Shown: in pieces, positions 39,919 through 42,455 of the stretch
Position numbering within the stretch: the first letter of the stretch is position 1
Layout of the letters: each line of letters starts with the position of its first letter
Assembly: GCA_035524495.1 (NCBI GenBank)
Contig: DATKOR010000081.1
Coordinates: forward strand, 1 to 42,455
Source of the DNA: CAIKZZ01 sp035524495
GTDB taxonomy: Bacteria; Pseudomonadota; Gammaproteobacteria; Steroidobacterales; Steroidobacteraceae
DNA length: 42,455 nt
Reading direction: 5' to 3'
Notes under the pieces: model-generated
Told to the model about the DNA's origin: nothing
Seen by the model: the letters and a program-made list of their open reading frames with translations, nothing else
Databases searched by the model: none
Program-made: the position numbers and the translations under genes

Positions 39919-41117
39919 GCGCCCGACGCGACTTCGACGTGCTGATCGCCGGCGGCGGGATGGTCGGTGCCACGCTCGCGGCGCGACTCGCGACCATGCC
40001 GGCGACGCAGTCGCTCAGGGTCGCGCTGATCGAGCCGCATCCGGCCTTGACGCCGCTGCCCGAGGAGCCGCTCGACCTGCGGGTGTCGGCGATCTCGCGG
40101 GCCGGCGAGGCGCTGTTGCGGGCGACCGGTGCCTGGGAGCTTCTCGCGCCACGCCGGCCCTGCGCCTACGAGCGCATGCTCGTGTGGGACGAGGCCTCCT
40201 CGCCCGCGGGCGCCGAGACGCTGCGGTTCGACGCCGCGGAGGCCGGCGAGCCCAACCTCGGCCACATCGTCGAGAACCGCGCGATCGCCGCGGCGCTCAT
40301 CGAGCGCGCGCTCGCCTCGGGCGTGACGCTGATCCGCAGTCCCGTCACGGGCCTCGAGCTCAACGCCGACGCCGCGTGCGCCGTGCTCGGGGGGCGCACC
40401 GTGTCGAGCGCGCTGATCGTCGCCGCCGACGGCGCCGACTCGCCGCTCAGAACGCTCGCCGGTCTCGCCGGCGAGCCGCTGCGCTATCCGCAGGAGGCGA
40501 TCGTCGCGCATCTGGTGCCCGAGCTCGCGCATGGAGCGACCGCGCGCCAGCGATTCCTCGCGACCGGGCCACTCGGCATCCTGCCGCTCGCCGACGGGCG
40601 GGTGTCGATCGTGTGGTCGACGACACCGGACGAGGCCGCACGACTCGCGGCGCTCGACGACGCCGCGTTTGGCGAGGCGGTCACGCGCGCGAGCGACGGC
40701 GTGCTCGGCGCGCTCGCGACGACCACGCCGCGGGCGCGCTTCCCGCTGCGTCGCTTCAACGCCGCGAGCTACGCGGCGACGCGTCTGGTGCTCGTCGGGG
40801 ATGCGGCGCACACGGTGCATCCGCTCGCCGGGCAGGGCGTCAACCAGGGGTTCCTCGATGCGCACGCGCTTGCCGAGGAGCTCGGTCGTGCACTCGCCGA
40901 AGGCTGCGACCCCGGCGACGCGCGCCCGCTCGGCCGCTATGCGCGCGCGCGCCGCGCCGACAACGCGCTGATGGGCGCCGCGCTCGACGCGATCTTCCGG
41001 GTGTTCACCGCCGAACACGCGGCACTCAGGAGCGGCCGGCGGCTGGGGCTCAGGCTCGTCAATGGCGCGGCGCCGCTGAAGCGCCTGCTGATCACGCGGG
41101 CGCTCGGCGCGCCGTGA
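39915..41117 (+). CDS. ubiI: FAD-dependent ubiquinone hydroxylase UbiI (VisC)
   Basis: Second flavin monooxygenase of the operon, which hydroxylates ring position C5. In the 400-residue protein the N-terminal GGGMVGATLA binds FAD, then come LRVSAISRAGEALL, LGHIVENRAI and the FAD motif GDAAHTVHPLAGQGVNQGFLDA, which match UbiI rather than UbiH. Both hydroxylases follow pepP in the E. coli order. Its stop overlaps the GTG of the next gene by 4 bases. Confidence 0.93.
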   Translation: MSARRDFDVLIAGGGMVGATLAARLATMPATQSLRVALIEPHPALTPLPEEPLDLRVSAISRAGEALLRATGAWELLAPRRPCAYERMLVWDEASSPAGAETLRFDAAEAGEPNLGHIVENRAIAAALIERALASGVTLIRSPVTGLELNADAACAVLGGRTVSSALIVAADGADSPLRTLAGLAGEPLRYPQEAIVAHLVPELAHGATARQRFLATGPLGILPLADGRVSIVWSTTPDEAARLAALDDAAFGEAVTRASDGVLGALATTTPRARFPLRRFNAASYAATRLVLVGDAAHTVHPLAGQGVNQGFLDAHALAEELGRALAEGCDPGDARPLGRYARARRADNALMGAALDAIFRVFTAEHAALRSGRRLGLRLVNGAAPLKRLLITRALGAP

Positions 41118-41632
41118 CGAGCGCGGCGGGCGCGGCGCGTGCCGGGACGATCGGCGGACTCGCCGCGGGGCTGATCGCGATCGTCCCGGCGCTCCTGGGT
41201 TCGAGCGGGGACGGACGGATCGTCGGCTACGCGGCGCTGCTCGCGGTCCTGATCAGCGTGCAGGTCGGTGCGCGTGCGGCGGCGCTCGCACCCGCAGGCT
41301 TCGCAGCGCGGCTCGCCGCGGCCGCACTGATCGCCGTGCTCGCCTCGGCCCTGTACGGGCTCGCGCTCTACCTGCTGTACGCGGCGCTGCGCCCGCAACT
41401 GCTGACGTTGCGCTACTCCGCGTACGCGGCGGCGCTGTGGACCTCGGGCCTCAGCCCCGAGCGCCAGGCGGCGGGACTCGCCGAGCTCGCGGCGCGGCGC
41501 GCCCAGTACCTCGATCCGGCCTACCAGGCGGTCGAAGGGGCGGGGCTCGCGCTCTTCTGCGGGCTCGTGCTCGGTGCCTATGGGGCGTTTCGCGCGCGGG
41601 TTGCGGGACGCCTCGGCCCGCGACCCGGCTGA
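41114..41632 (+). CDS. Hypothetical four-helix membrane protein
   Basis: A 172-residue protein of unknown function. Hydrophobic segments lie at about residues 12-28, 38-55, 65-92 and 140-158. Between the last two is a charged periplasmic or cytoplasmic loop (SPERQAAGLAELAARRAQYL). The topology is reminiscent of DUF4199-type proteins, but I cannot assign a family. The GTG start overlaps the ubiI stop (GTGA), so it is the last gene of the ubiquinone operon, and it converges on phhB with 4 bases between. Confidence 0.78.
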   Translation: MTSAAGAARAGTIGGLAAGLIAIVPALLGSSGDGRIVGYAALLAVLISVQVGARAAALAPAGFAARLAAAALIAVLASALYGLALYLLYAALRPQLLTLRYSAYAAALWTSGLSPERQAAGLAELAARRAQYLDPAYQAVEGAGLALFCGLVLGAYGAFRARVAGRLGPRPG

Positions 41633-41636
41633 GCGC

Positions 41637-41965
41637 TCAGAGGCGGTCGATCTTGGCCGCGCAGATGAAGTCGTTCTCGGACAGTCCCTTGATCGCGTGC
41701 GTCGTGTAGCGCACGCGGCAGTAGTCGTAGCCGAGCTCGAGGTCCGGGTGATGGTCCTCGCGGTTCGCGATGTGGGCGATCGCATTCGCGAAGCTCATGA
41801 CCCGGTAGAAGTCCTTGAACCGGTACTCGCGCTCGAGGTGCTTCGCGGCCGCGTCGAGGTGCCAGGCGGGGTCGAGCGACTGCAGCGCCGCACGGGCCTC
41901 GGCCTCGGTGTAGGGCGTGACGCCGCCCTCGCAGGGCACGCAGCGGCGATCGGCGAGCGGTGCGC

Positions 41966-41969
<4 letters not shown>
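41637..41969 (-). CDS. phhB: Pterin-4a-carbinolamine dehydratase
   Basis: Recycles 4a-hydroxytetrahydrobiopterin after aromatic hydroxylation. The 110-residue protein has the catalytic histidine cluster HHPD at residues 73-76 (in the family pattern EDHHPDLELGY) and the following VRYTTHAIKGLSENDF. The N-terminal CVPCEGG, with three spaced residues, is common in the family. It overlaps the ispG stop by 4 bases, so it is co-transcribed downstream of ispG. No phenylalanine hydroxylase gene lies in this window. Confidence 0.94.

Positions 41970-42455
<486 letters not shown>

Overview
The window is one continuous stretch of a GC-rich (roughly 70 % G+C by eye) bacterial chromosome, almost entirely coding. 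Gene order identifies a gammaproteobacterium: leuS-lptE-(...)-holA-nadD-rsfS-rlmH, then maf-rng-yhdP-nit-tldD, and 6S RNA-zapA-zapB-like-ygfB-pepP-ubiH-ubiI. The rng catalytic residues fall at the E. coli positions (D304, D347). The CRP-type regulator and GC content suggest a Xanthomonadales/Nevskiales/Steroidobacter-like lineage, but nothing here fixes the order. I see no phage, insertion sequence, CRISPR array or plasmid gene.

Layout. 48-18135 (+): leuS and lptE, then four accessory genes (HExxH protein, lipoprotein alpha/beta-hydrolase, BtuF-like protein, S10 carboxypeptidase), then holA, nadD, rsfS, rlmH, maf, rng, yhdP, nit and tldD. Many of these join through 4-base start/stop overlaps, so they are probably long co-transcribed units. 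18186-19767: a small membrane protein facing a GspA/ExeA-type AAA ATPase fused to an FHA domain, which has its own promoter. 19783-21896 (-): purK, purE, darP. 21946-24588 (+): pmbA (partner of tldD) and a PLP-dependent cystathionine gamma-synthase-family enzyme. 24585-27670: yihY (-), a leaderless-secretion BtuF-like protein (+), purC (-). 27767-29628 (+): djlA, an orphan MbcA/ParS/Xre-type protein, rpe. 29689-31196 (-): a CRP-like regulator with an acidic tail, and coq7. 31334-32346 (+): rplM, rpsI, tRNA-Gln(CUG). 32673-34383 (+): a secreted DUF4440-like protein and an acyltransferase. 34391-36767 (-): rpiA, a possible micro-gene for a 16-residue lysine peptide, an EVE-domain protein, 6S RNA, zapA and a ZapB-like protein. 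36825-41632 (+): ygfB, pepP, ubiH, ubiI and a membrane protein. 41637-42455 (-): phhB and the 3' part of ispG.

Functionally the window mixes housekeeping modules: translation and ribosome maturation (leuS, rsfS, rlmH, rng, darP, rplM, rpsI, tRNA-Gln), envelope assembly (lptE, yhdP), ubiquinone synthesis (coq7, ubiH, ubiI), purine synthesis (purE, purK, purC), cell division (zapA and ZapB-like) and global regulation (CRP-like, 6S RNA). No complete undescribed multi-gene system stands out. The most unusual local signal is the isolated, AT-rich 35116-35333 unit on the minus strand: promoter, good ribosome binding site, a 16-codon Lys/Ala/Thr ORF and a strong hairpin. Other points worth a second look are the AAA-FHA fusion with a repeated motif in its promoter spacer, leaderless-looking divergent promoters at zapB-like/ygfB, and odd low-complexity extensions on RsfS and CRP.
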